From NCBI GenBank assembly GCA_021234155.1, contig JAJEKV010000049.1, forward strand, positions 2,265,487 through 2,329,486: a DNA stretch of 64,000 bases, written 5' to 3'. Below are positions 1 through 12,625 of the stretch, one piece after another; position 1 is the stretch's first letter, and every line of letters begins with the position of its first letter. This DNA comes from Isoetes taiwanensis (Eukaryota > Streptophyta > Lycopodiopsida > Isoetales > Isoetaceae). The position numbers and the translations under genes are program-made. Below the pieces are notes generated by a model. It saw nothing but the letters and a program-made list of their open reading frames with translations, was not told where the DNA came from and ran no database searches.

Positions 1-2870
1 AATCATACTTCTAGAGCCTAGTTGCACTCAACCAATGCCACCAAACAACCATGCTGAAAAAAGAGGCAGAAAATCAGGAAATCAAATGACAAAAACAAAG
101 GAGGCAATGAAAAATGAGCACTAGAGCAGATCCAAACAACCACGAATACTTAAAGAGGGGTGAAAGGAACAGAAAGCTCTTTAGCCTAAATTAAAGGATG
201 AGTTCACAATACAAAGGATGGGAGTCGAATAATAAAACTATCTAGTACACCATCACTAACTAAGATGACCAAATCAATTAAAACCGGCAAATATCAACGA
301 CCAAAAAACTATAAAAGGAGATGCGAGCATACAACTCCCAAATGCAAACCTCCGGCAACGAAATAAAATCTCAAACTAAAATATGCTCAAAACAAATACT
401 AGTAGTTGCAAACAAGATCAAGGCACAAATTGCACATATGAGCAATGATAATTGGGCAATTCCCAGCACTAGGACAACAAAAGCACCAAACAACACGCTT
501 AAATATGATACCTCAAAAATTATTGGGACATGACTAAACCTCCAAAGACCACTCTCCAAACATGCACAAGTGCATTAACCAACATGGATAAAAATCTTGA
601 ACAAAGGACTGATATGCCGTGATCGGACTTCCAATAAGAATAGCACTTCAAATGAATGCAAAATTAAATGAGATCAAGAAATAGGAGGAGTGAAAAGGAA
701 AAATTATAGAACAAAGAGGACTCTAGAAATCACTAAACCAAGTCTTGACCAACAAATGGAGACTATAAATCACTTAAACCAAGTCTTAACCAACAAATGG
801 AAACTAGAATAATTGTGGTAAACTAGACAAGTAAAATCCTAAAACATCATATCCACAACTCCAAAATAAGCAAAAAGACAAGAGGTGGACTAACACTTTG
901 CATGGAAAATCAAGGAAGTTAATATGAGACCTAATCGAGGGAGCTAATAGAAGGCCTAAGAGGATAGCATACAAGAAGAGATTACCAAAACTTTAATACA
1001 TACGCACCCAAAAAAAGCACAATGTATCAAGGCACAAGGGCCAGTGTTAAGATCTAAACCAAGTCCATGCCATGGTCAACAAGGTTTATCCTTAGGAAAC
1101 TATTGCTAGAGCTCAATGAAGACAATCCATCCAACAAACAAATGTGCGTTTAGATGTATAGGAGCATAGGCAAGACGAGCATCAAGTGATCCACGAAAAA
1201 GACAGAGCATGAAATCCTTAATATCGTTGATTCTAATGGAGTTCAATCACATGCGCGAGGCGAATAGAAAACAATTGCCAAGCTAGCAATTCGTGAAGCA
1301 AGCTAATGAACTGACATACCTTGACTTACAAAATACCTTACCAAGAAGTTCCACGTGGTAACTCCCCACACTTTTCAAAGCTTGAACTCAACCGACAAAA
1401 AATGGAATACCGGTGCTCGAGTTGACTTAACACCTCGTCGATTGACACCGCGATAAGGGATGTTAAAAGCGACTGAAAAAGGGACACGTACGAGCTCTTC
1501 CATACAAGCTTAACAAAACTCAAAAGGTGAAGGAGGAAAAACACAACCTTAGAGATCACAACTTTGAGTGAGGGAGGAAAAATGCAATCTTGGAGACTAT
1601 AACTGTAAGCTATGCAATGAAAAGGAAGGCACTTGGTACCAACAAGCGGTAATGAGTCGGGAGGAAACAATCGCATGTGTCAATCATCAACCCCTGGCTA
1701 TCCACAAGGGATTCGACTTGCACATCCCAACACTGAAGGAGGCAAAAGTTGAGCCTGTGCAACTAGAAGTTGGCAAATGTAAACTATAATGCCTGAATTT
1801 GCAAGCTAATAAAGCTCATCTGCAACATCCAAATATACGTCTCAAAACAAGCAGCCCTAGATGTTCAAATACCTAAGGAAACAACGATTGGCAACCAAGT
1901 TTGAAACTACTACGAGATAACCTAACTACTACCCAGTCCAGAACTAAACAAGATTAACCTAAGAGAAATGTGCAATGGAAAATTAGAGGTGCTTTGGAAG
2001 CACAAAGGATTTGGACAAAAAGGGGGCATCGTGTGTGCATCCGCAAATCTAAAAAAAGAAAGTATACCTAAAACCCAAATTATAATAATGTCCATGCATG
2101 TCAAGTACATACTTCTAAGTGAGCTATTCCAAGAAGAAGAGAAAAAATGTCCCCACCCTAGTCTACACAAAGACCAAGTATTCAAACATCCCACGATAAG
2201 ACCAGATTTCTTACACGGCTCCCACCAAACCATGCCCTTCCACATACCTGCTAGGTCCAATAGTATGCAAAGCAAGACTTTGGACAAAACAATGTTGGGA
2301 TAAATGGCGTGAATCTATACATATGCACCTGGATAGAGATGGGACCAACCAAATATAGAAACTACAAAAGCTAGCGAAATTGCAACGTGCAACATGAAAA
2401 AACAAGCCTTCAAATTAAAATGGTTAAATAAAAAATGGGGGGAACACAACAGTGGACACCAAGCTATAATTCCACGTTGAAGATCAAATATGAAAGTTGA
2501 ATAGCAATATCCCAGAAAAACAAGCTAACCTATTGCCGACCAAAGAACACCTTTCAAAATTTTAAGGATAAACTCTATAAATTTAAGGATATTAGAAGGC
2601 TTCAAAACACATTATGAAACAGAACAAACTGAGAATTCCTTTAGAACAAACTCATTAGCCTTTAGCAAGTAGATTTAAGCAAAATGCTGGCCTTACATTC
2701 AGCACAAGCCAGATAACCTCAAATTATTCCCTCCTGCAACCTTGCAGAAAAGAAAGCTATCTAAGAGCAAAAAATGAGTAACTTACAACCATATCCAAGA
2801 CAAACTTTTTCATGATTCTCCTCCCCGCTAGGCTAATAACAAGCCGTAGGGCCTCATGTTAGACAAACAT

Positions 2871-3082
2871 ACCTTTTTGCAAGATGATTTCATCTATCCT
2901 TGTACATAGAAAGCCTTGCAAGGCCAACGAAGAAGACGAATTGCAATCCAATCCGGTCCACACCTTATACAAATATACCTTTGGCAAGATGATTCCATCT
3001 ATCCACGTACATAGAAAGCTTTACAAGACCAATGAAGAAGATGAATTGCAATTAAGACCACTCCATAAGAGGCATATGCCTA
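2871..3082. repeat. 106-bp internal tandem duplication
   Basis: Two adjacent similar copies begin ACCTTTTTGCAAGATGATTT (2871) and ACCTTTGGCAAGATGATTCC (2977). The frame is open through both and would read a repeated peptide containing NEEDELQ. The same pair is present in unit B at about 7941-8152. There is no further sign of coding. Confidence 0.6.
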
Positions 3083-4120
3083 AAGAAAGATGATCACGGA
3101 AAAGGAAGGGCATGGATACATTCTTAAGCTGAATAACCCTCCGCACTATCAAGTCTACTCATGAAGTACAAGTCTCAAAACAACGTGTCGAGAACCAAGG
3201 GTCTCGTAATCCTTTTGCAAGGGCTCCAAAGCAGATGTTGCGAGAGAGAAAGCCGTTGAGACACAAGACCCTTGAACAAGATGGATTGCTTCCGTCCACA
3301 CTCGGAAGAACCACACTCCAGAAGAACGATATGCCTAAGAAAATATAATCAAAGAAGAGAGGAGACCAGTACATCCTTATCTGGTACATCCTTGGCTTAC
3401 TCCCATAGAAAGGTCTTCCGTTTGATAAGAGTTATGACATAATATAAACTTTTGACCAAAATAAACTTGGAAAAACATTCTAGCAAGAAGAGCTATCACA
3501 TGCATACCAGAACACAAATTAAATATGAAGGTTGTATGAAAAGAAGCTTCCCAGAATTAGCCAATAGACCCTATAAAAGAACAAGACATGGCCATTCAAA
3601 TAGCAACACTGCTGCCAGGTAACACAAGCCTCTATCTATGGAAATAAAGAACATGGTCAAGGCGTTGAAGAGACTGCAAACTGGAGAAATATAGCAACCA
3701 GTTGTGCAAATAACTTCCAATCACCAAGGGGCTCTTTACTTGACAATCTAGAACCAATTGCAAGACGAATAATATGCATCAAATTACAGCATGTAGAGAA
3801 CAAAGCCTACGGAAGGTCCTTCTCAGCATTGCTTGCTTCCCAATAGACTACAAAAACCATCCACTCAAGCTCCTGTACTATGCAAAATCGAAAAAGCTAC
3901 AAAAGACTCAAGGAGAAATAGACAAAACAAAAGCAATCTATGAACTCAGAGGTGCAACACAGCTCAAGAAAATCAGATATAACAAGAGCAATCCATGAAT
4001 TCAGAAACTCATGAATTCAGAGATGCAAGATTTACTTGAAAAACAAGAATATCTTCCATAGCAATGGATTACCTCCTTCAAGCGAATATCTGACCAGAGG
4101 ATTACTGACCTGGGAACTCC

Positions 4121-4318
4121 TGGCCAAGCGGAAGTCCGTATATCTCAAGCGGGATCTGGTTAATGTGGCGATTTCCGTTATCGACCACTCATTCGCGACA
4201 TCCCCATCGATGGGCATGGGCTTCAGCCGCCATACCCCATTCATGGGGCAGGGGTTCCGGATGCCCATGCGAAGTCCGCGAAGGGGATATGTATATTCCA
4301 TGCTGCTTGCCGTGCGAT
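4121..4318 (+). repeat. Orphan MULE terminal inverted repeat in unit A
   Basis: This ~200 bp segment matches the left TIR of the MULE (9195-9395), including GTCCGTATATCTCAAGCGGG and GGTTAATGTGGC. Here it runs directly into unrelated sequence (GATTCTTGC...) with no transposon body. It sits at the equivalent place in the 5-kb unit, so the TIR was there before the 5-kb duplication, or was copied with it. Small differences from the intact TIR fall at CAG/CG sites. Confidence 0.8.
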
Positions 4319-5067
4319 GATTCTTGCAAAACTCGCAAAGGGACGTTTCCACATGCATCTTGAGCAAATCTGCAAAAAGAACAAAGTAACCTCTGGTGCG
4401 AGGGCCCCAACCTTGGCACCACCGCTAATGTCCAACACGACTCCAACATGCCAAAACTCTAGCAAAACTCGAATGAAATCCTCTAAATGCTTGGTCCATA
4501 ATGAATCCTTATGAACACCAACATAGTCAGCAGTTCAAAACCACATCCATCTCGAGCAAAATCTGCAAAAAGAAAACAGTGAAAACACCTCGCACGAGGA
4601 CCTCAATCTTGGCACGAGGACTATCACATCTTGACACACGAGGGCCAACCACCATGGCATAAAGGCCATCAACATCATCTAAAATAAGCAGCACAAATGA
4701 TGCACTGCAACAAAGGCCTTACCACCCACTTAAATCCAAACACTCAAGACTTGAGACTTGCAGCAACCGCAATGCATGGCATGAGAGCTCCAAATGCATA
4801 AAGCAAGATACCATAACAAGATCAAGAAGTCAACAACAAAACAATCATCAACAGGAGAAACTAAGACATCAACTAAAGAAAATTTCAATAACTGAGGGGC
4901 TAAACAACTTAAATGGGAGGGGGAGGGTGGGATAAGCGACCATAAAGGGAGAGGCTCAAAGACGGCTGATGAAATGAACGAGATGCAAATGGCTATAAAT
5001 ACTCTAAGGGGAACTCAACAACTAGCCTCAAGAAGCAGATTTATCTGCTAATCTTGAAACGCAGATA
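4319..5067. other. Unit A tail, no gene seen
   Basis: A-rich sequence with several phrases about GCAAAATCTGCAAAAAGAA repeated loosely. It ends with a segment (4930-5067) shared with 22581-22718. No coding signal was found. It is not related to the tail that follows the MULE in unit B (22054-22580). Confidence 0.5.
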
Positions 5068-8000
5068 AATCATACTTCTAGAGCCTAGTTGCACTCAACC
5101 AATGCCACCAAACAACCATGCTGAAAAAAGAGGCAGAAAATCAGGAAATCAAATGACAAAAACAAAGGAGGCAATGAAAAATGAGCACTAGAGCAGATCC
5201 AAACAACCACGAATACTTAAAGAGGGGTGAAAGTAAATTAAAGGATGAGTTCACAATACAAAGGATGGGAGTCGAATAATAAAACTATCTAGTACACCAT
5301 CACTAACTAAGATGACCAAATCAATTAAAACCGGCAAATATCAACGACCAAAAAACTATAAAAGGAGATGCGAGCATACAACTCCCAAATGCAAACCTCC
5401 GGCAACGAAATAAAATCTCAAACTAAAATATGCTCAAAACAAATACTAGTAGTTGCAAACAAGATCAAGGCACAAATTGCACATATGAGCAATGATAATT
5501 AGGCACAAATTGCACATATGAGCAATGATAATTGGGCAATTCCCAGCACTAGGACAACAAAAGCACCAAACAACACGCTTAAATATGATACCTCAAAAAT
5601 TATTGGGACATGACTAAACCTCCAAAGACCACTCTCCAAACATGCACAAGTGCATTAACCAACATGGATAAAAATCTTGAACAAAGGACCTGATATGCCA
5701 GATCAGACTTCCAATAAGAATAGCACTTCAAATGAATGCAAAATTAAATGAGATCAAGAAATAGGAGTGAGTGAAAAGGAAAAATTATAGAACAAAGAGG
5801 ACTCTAGAAATCACTAAACCAAGTCTTGACCAACAAATGGAGACTATAAATCACTTAAACCAAGTCTTAACCAACAAATGGAAACTAGAATAATTGTGGT
5901 AAACTAGACAAGTAAAATCCTAAAACATCATATCCACAACTCCAAAATAACGCAAAAAGACAAGAGGTGGACTAACACTGCATGGAAAATCAAGGAAGTT
6001 AATATGAGACCTAATCGAGGGAGCTAATAGAAGGCCTAAGAGGATAGCATACAAGAAGAGATTACCAAAACTTTAATACATACGCACCCAAAAAAGCACA
6101 ATGTATCAAGGCACAAGGGCCAGTGTTAAGATCTAAACCAAGTCCATGCCATGGTCAACAAGGTTTATCCTTAGGAAACTATTGCTAGAGCTCAATGAAG
6201 ACAATCCATCCAACAAACAAATGTGCGTTTAGATGTATAGGAGCATAGGCAAGACGAGCATCAAGTGATCCACGAAAAAGACAGAGCATGAAATCCTTAA
6301 TATCGTTGATTCTAATGGAGTTCAATCACATGCGCGAGGCGAATAGAAAACAATTGCCAAGCTAGCAATTCGTGAAGCAAGCTAATGAACTGACATACCT
6401 TGACTTACAAAATACCTTACCAAGAAGTTCCACGTGGTAACTCCCCACACTTTTCAAAGCTTGAACTCAACCGACAAAAAATGGAATACCGGTGCTCGAG
6501 TTGACTTAACACCTCGTCGATTGACACCGCGATAAGGGATGTTAAAAGCGACTGAAAAAGGGACACGTACGAGCTCTTCCATACAAGCTTAACAAAACTC
6601 AAAAGGTGAAGGAGGAAAAACACAACCTTAGAGATCACAACTTTGAGTGAGGGAGGAAAAATGCAATCTTGGAGACTATAACTGTAAGCTATGCAATGAA
6701 AAGGAAGGCACTTGGTACCAACAAGCGGTAATGAGTGCGGGAGGAAACAACTGCATGTGTCAATCATCAACCCCTGGCTATCCACAAGGGATTCGACTTG
6801 CACATCCCAACACTGAAGGAGGCAAAAGTTGAGCCTGTGCAACTAGAAGTTGGCAAATGTAAACTATAATGCCTGAATTTGCAAGCTAATAAAGCTCATC
6901 TGCAACATCCAAATATACGTCTCAAAACAAGCAGCCCTAGATGTTCAAATACCTAAGGAAACAACGATTGGCAACCAAGTTTGAAACTACTACGAGATAA
7001 CCTAACTACTACCCAGTCCAGAACTAAACAAGATTAACCTAAGAGAAATGTGCAATGGAAAATTAGAGGTAACTGGAAGCACAAAGGACTGGACAAAAGG
7101 GGGGCATCGTGTGTGCATCTGCAAATCTAAAAAGACAGTATACCTAAAACCCAAATTATAATAATGTCCATGCATGTCAAGTACATACTACTAAGTGAGC
7201 TATTCCAAGAAGAAGAGAAAAAATGTCCCCACCCTAGTCTACACAAAGACCAAATATTCAAACATCCCACGATAAGACCAGATTTCTTACACGGCTCTCA
7301 CCAAACCATGCCCTTCCACATACTGGCTAGGGTCAATCGCATGCAAAGCAAGACTTTGGACAAAACAAAATTGGGATAAATGGCGTGAATCTATACATAT
7401 GCACCCGGATAGAGATGGGACCAACCAAATTTAGAAACTACAAAAGCTAGCGAAATTGCAACCTGCAGCATGAAAAAACAAGCCTTCAAATTAAAATGGC
7501 TAAATAAAAATGGGGGAACATAAGAGTGTACACCAAGCTATAATTCCAAGTTGAAGATCAAATATGAAAGTTGAATAGCAATATTCCGGAAAAACAAACT
7601 AACCTACTACCGACCAAAGAATACCTTTCAAATTTTTAAGGATAAACCCAAATTTAAGGATATTCGAAGGCCTCAAATCACATTACGAAACATAGCAAAC
7701 TGAGAATACTTTTAGAACAGACTCGTTAGTCTTTAGCAACAAGGTTTAAGCAAAATGATAGCCTTACATTTGGCACAAGCCAGATAACCTCAAATTATTC
7801 CCTCCTGCAACCTTGCAGAAAAGAAAGCTATCTAAGAGCAAAAAATGAGTAACTTACAACCATATCCAAGACAAACTTTTTCATGATTCTCCTCCTGCTA
7901 GGCTAATAACAAGCCGTAGGGCCTCATGTTAGACAAACATACCTTTTTGCAAGATGATTTCATCTATCCTTGTACATAGAAAGCCTTGCAAGGCCAACGA

Positions 8001-9395
8001 AGAAGACGAATTGCAATCCAATCCAGTCCACACCTTATACAAATATACCTTTGGCAAGATGATTCCATCTATCCCTGTACATAGAAAGCTTTACAAGACC
8101 AATGAAGAAGATGAATTGCAATTAAGACCACTCCATAAGAGGCATATGCCTAAAGAAAGATGATCTGGAAAAGGAAGGGCATGGATACATTCTTAACTGA
8201 ATAACCCTCTGCACTATCAAGTCTACTCATGAAGTACAAGTCTCAAAACAACGTATCAGAGAACCAAGGGTCTGTAATCCTTTTGCAAGGGCTCCAAAGC
8301 AGATGTTGCAGAGAGAAAGCCGTTGAGACACAAGACCCTTGAACAAGATGGATTGCGCTTCCGTCCACACTCCAGAAGAACCACACTCCAGAAGAACGAT
8401 ATGCCTAAGAAAATATAATCAAAGAAGAGAGGAGACCAGTACATCCTTATCTGGTACATCCTTGGCTTACTCCCATAGAAAGGTCTTCCGTTTGATAAGA
8501 GTTATGACATAATATAAACTTTTGACCAAAATAAACTTGGAAAAACATTCTAGCAAGAAGAGCTATCACATGCATACCAGAACACAAATTAAATATGAAG
8601 GTTGTATGAAAAGAAGCTTCCTGCATTAGCCAATAGACCCTATAAAAGAACAAGACATGGCCATTCAAATAGCAACATCACGCCGCCAGTAACACAAGCC
8701 TCTATCTATGGAAATAAAGAACATGGTCAAGGCGTTGAAGAGACCGCAAACCGGGAGAAATATAGCAACCGGGGCCAGCAAATAACTTCCAATCACCAAG
8801 GGGCTCTTTACTTGACAATCTAGAACCAATTGCAAGACGAATAATATGCATCAAATTACAAAGATGTAGAGAACAAAGCCTACGAAAAGGTCCTTCTCAA
8901 AGCATTGCTTGCTTCCCAATAGACTACAAACATCCACTCAAGCTCCCCGTACTATGCAAAATCGAAAAAGCTACAAAAGACTCAAGGAGAAATAGACAAA
9001 ACAAAAGCAATCTATGAACTCAGAGGTGCAACACAGCTCAAGAAAATCAGATATAACAAGAGCAATCCATGAATTCAGAAACTCATGAATTCAGAGATGC
9101 AAGATTTACTTGAAAAACAAGAATATCTTCCATAGCAATGGATTACCTCCTTCAAGCGAATATCTGACCAGAGGATTACTGACCTGGGAACTCCTGGCCA
9201 AGCGGAAGTCCGTATATCTCAAGCGGGATCTGGTTAATGTGGCCAGATTTCCCGTTATCAGCCACTCATTCGCGACATCCCCATCGATGGGCATGGGCTT
9301 CAGCCGCCATACCCCATTCATGGGGCAGGGGTTCCGGATGCCCATGCGAAGTCCGCGAAGGGGATATGTATATTCCATGCTGCTTGCCGTGCGAT
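5068..9395. repeat. 5.07-kb tandem repeat, unit B (interrupted)
   Basis: The second copy of the 5-kb unit is collinear with 1-4318 up to the MULE left TIR. It carries small indels relative to unit A, for example a 33-bp duplication near 5470-5535 and loss of about 22 bp near 5232. Substitutions and one-base length changes cluster at CAG/CTG/CCG versus CG. No gene is supported. The unit then passes into the MULE at 9195. Confidence 0.85.
9195..9395 (+). repeat. MULE left terminal inverted repeat
   Basis: The reverse complement matches 21851-22053. It contains GGTTAATGTGGCC reading inward at about 9232-9244, the motif that is multiplied inside the element. A near-identical orphan copy is at 4121-4318. 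Confidence 0.85.
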
Positions 9396-9631
9396 CCATC
9401 CATCCCCATTAAGAACTGCAACCTGCCTGCCCACCGTACCTGCCCAAGTCACTTGAATCATTAGCGTCCTCTTCCTGAAATGGATAGTTCAGAGCAAAAT
9501 CTTTCAACCGCTTCCGCATCAGACAGTGAAATGCCTTGCCGTGGAAGAAATTCGCTTTGGATGAGAATTTCAGAAATCCCCTTCTACCCATTCCCCTTCC
9601 GGGACTTGAATTCGTCGGGTTGTTGTAGGAG

Positions 9632-12550
9632 ATGGCGGCCGACGTGACCGATCCGGAGGTCGAGAAGGTAAGCTTTGAATTGTTTGCTTTTCATTTCTTT
9701 CCGGAAAACGCTGTAAGCAGCAAATTATCTCGAATTACAGATCCTCCCCATTCAAGATCCTCCCCCAGGCCCGTTTTCAAGGAAGGATCTGACATGGGAA
9801 ATGGAAACTCACCACACAGTCCCAAAGAGTGGCTCTGTTGCTGTTCCTTGCTGCTATATTCCAAGTAACAGAGTTTCAGACTTCATCACTGGGGAGCAGA
9901 AATATCCAGGGTTTAATACTACATTTTATAAGCAATGGTCCCGGTCAAGAGAGAGCGGAGAGGCAAAGAAGCGCGTTGACGAGCATGCCTATCTGAAGAT
10001 CGTGAGGTCAGTTGTCGGTTAATGTGGCCATACCCAAGCTCTTAAATTTCGCGTGGGTTGGTAGTGGTGGTAAGTTTAGGAAAGGGTGGTAGTGTTTGAA
10101 CTGAGTGATGGTTAATGTGGCCATAGTCTGTTGCCTCAGGCATTAGCGGTGGTTTAATAAGTGGTTAATGTGGCTTTCGATTGTAGTGGTTAATGTGGCC
10201 TTTAGAAGTTGATAATGTGGCCATAGTTATTGTAGGGCCCTAAGTGGTGGTTAATGTGGTTAATGTGGACTTACTTAGTAATAGTGGTTAATGTGGCCCT
10301 ATTATGGTAGTTAATTAATGGCTTGTTAGTGCATATATGTTTGAATGTTTCACACAGTAATTGAAGTGTGGCTTTTTTGTTTTAGTTACCACTGTGCCTA
10401 TGGGCCAAAAGATCTCCGCAAGCAACGTCGTGAAGTGAAGGAGAAAACAACCAAAGCTATGGTTGCTGAAGCAAAGAGGATTGACCCATCATACTCAAAG
10501 AGACAGAGGGGTACGAGCATCAAGAGAGGGTGTAGGTGCCATTTTACGACGAAGCAATTGTATTTGAATCCCGAATGCACCAAAATAACCTTTCATGAGA
10601 TGGAACACATTGACCTGGAAGGCAAAGTATGTCATGGTGTTAATGATCCTGAATGTGCGAAGACCAGGCACGAACTAGCTCCTTGGTTATCAAAGGAGAA
10701 GAAAGATTGGGCCAGGAATCAGTTGATACAGAATCACAACCCACAGGAGGTATACAGGCAGCATGAAGAGCAATGGGCTCTAAAGAAGAAGATGGATCCG
10801 AATAATGTGAAGAATAGAGATCAATTCCTTCACATGGATGATCTCTACAATTTGTCTAGGAAGATAGCATTGGACACTTGGATGTTACACGAGGACGTTG
10901 CTTTGAGTGTAAGGATGTGGGTAGGATTGCACCTTAATCGGTGTTCTTGTACCAAGAAGGTGTACCATTTACTCTAGGGATAATCACTCCCTTTCAGATG
11001 AAGATTCTCTTAGAACATGGCAAGAATGATGCTGTAGCAATGGACTCAACTTTCAAGACAAACGACCATTGCTATAGCCTGTACACCTTGCTAGTATACG
11101 ATGGTCATGGAAATGGTGTACCCGTTGCTTGGGTTCTCACGTCTAGCCAGGCAGAAGAGGACATCCGACCTTGGCTCTTTGCATTGAAGAATCACATCCA
11201 TGCTGTGGATCCCACTTGGCAACCCTCTTGTTTTATTGTTGATGATGCCAAAGCAGAGATTAATGCATTGGAAAAGGTTTGGCCTAATTCTAGAATACAA
11301 TTGTGCATTTGGCATGTGAGGAGAAATTGGATGAAAATGCTCTTGAAGCATGTGAAGAACAAGAAGGTTAGAGGGGAGATGTTTAAGGACCTTGGCCACA
11401 TAATGTATAACACACATGTGGAAGCGGATGGAAGATTTGGTAAGGATTATGTGGATGCTTGTGAGAGGGAAGCTTTGAGGCTATTGGATGAGTTCAAGGA
11501 GAAATACAAATCTTGGAAGAGGGTTGTTAAGTACATGAACAGGGACTTGGACTAAGAACATCACCACTTGGATCATTGCTACAAGAATCTATCCTCATAC
11601 CAACCAAGAGACAAATGCGGCTATAGAGGCTTATCACAACCAAATGAAGAGAAAGCTAGGGTTTCAAGCACGCCTTTGAGAGGTAGGAGGATTGATTGGT
11701 TGATCTACATGCTCACTTGTAGATTGGAAACACACCTTCTTTATGACAGTTCAAGAAGGATGAGGGTTTCAAAGTGAATAAGAGACAGGGAGCACATAGT
11801 TGAGACAAGAATTATAGGGGCACGTGTCATTCCCGATGAGGTCTGTTAGATGGTTGAACTTCAAAGAAGGGAGGGCAGAAGTGTGGAGTCAAAATATGGA
11901 TGCATGGGATCCCCTACCTTGTGGATGTTGCCCATGAGCACTGGTCATCCTGTGACTGCCCTTGGGGTACGAAAGGTAACATTTGCAAACACCAGGTCAA
12001 AGTGATCCAAATGATGGCCAAGTATAGTGAGGAGGACATTTTAAGGGTTTGTGGAACATTGCATGGTTCTCAAGCTGGCGGTTTGGAGAACTTGAGGGTA
12101 TTTGGAGAGGCATACGATGATGGTTTTCTTGATAACCGGGCACCATCTAGTCCAGAGGATACTTGCACATTGGTGACAGGATTGGAGCATGACAATGGCG
12201 AGGAGAAGATTGTACCTGAGGATGGCATTGGTGAGGAGAAGATTTCCCCCACCACAAGAATTGAGAGTAGCATAAATGCGAGCATGGCACGCATTAGGGA
12301 GACCATATCTAGTAGCCCACAAGTTGCTTTGGAGGCAGATTTCCTCCTACGGGAGCTTAGTTTGAAGTTGGAGAGATTGACCACTTGCAAGTTAGACACT
12401 GTTGCTGCACCCAGTCTACCCATCGTGGAGGACTTCAATGGAAAAACATTGGTGAGGCCAGTACCATTCGTGGAGTGTCGGAAGAGGCAAAAGAAGCTTG
12501 TTGGTTCTAGTGTGTTTTCGCGAGAGTGTGAAGGGCATCTTCAAGAGTGA
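9632..12550 (+). pseudogene. MULE transposase, spliced and frameshifted
   Basis: The proposed start is ATG at 9632. Exon 1 (9632-9667) ends at GTAAGC. Exon 2 (9741-10006) follows an ACAG acceptor in frame and ends at GTCAGT. Exon 3 starts at 10386 after TTTTAG and joins in frame to give a YHC-containing zinc-cluster N-terminus (CRC at about 10532). The DDE transposase core follows: Asp of MDST at 11043, Asp-Asp of IVDD near 11241, CxxH of LCIWH, and the catalytic Glu of AAIEAYH at 11626. A SWIM finger (CDC...CKH, about 11951-11992) and a variable tail end at 12550. Family knowledge: this enzyme binds the TIRs and cuts the DNA. Frame breaks near 10938, 11553 and between 11660 and 11900 disable it as written. 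The first break is a CG where CAG would restore frame. A short upstream open frame lies at 9480-9653. Confidence 0.85.
10017..10300 (+). repeat. GGTTAATGTGGCC copies inside transposase intron 2
   Basis: About seven perfect or near-perfect copies of GGTTAATGTGGCC (for example 10017, 10110 and 10287) are scattered through the proposed intron 10007-10385. All are in the same orientation as the left TIR copy. They are spaced irregularly, unlike the tight arrays further right. Confidence 0.8.
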
Positions 12551-12625
12551 AGGTTGTGGCCAAACAAACTCATGTCTTTTATAAAGTTGTGTCTCTTTTA
12601 TAAATGCAATGTAGAACATGAAGTT

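Larger units (their letters stand above)
1..5067. repeat. 5.07-kb tandem repeat, unit A
   Basis: The sequence beginning AATCATACTTCTAGAGCC at base 1 begins again at 5068, giving a direct repeat with a period near 5067 bp. The + strand is strongly A-rich over T and no open frame shows a recognisable domain. A 106-bp internal tandem duplication lies at about 2871-3082. Near the unit end, GCTATAAATACTC (about 4992) resembles a TATA box, and the unit closes with CAGATTTATCTG followed by GCAGATAAATCATACTT. It may be a non-autonomous LTR-type element or its LTR, but no primer site or polypurine tract was recognised. The last 140 bp recur at 22581-22725. Confidence 0.85.

Noticed and set aside
1-9100. 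Many 60-140 codon frames on both strands in the 5-kb units.
   Set aside because: They change length between units, show no domain, and overlap on opposite strands; compositional bias explains them.
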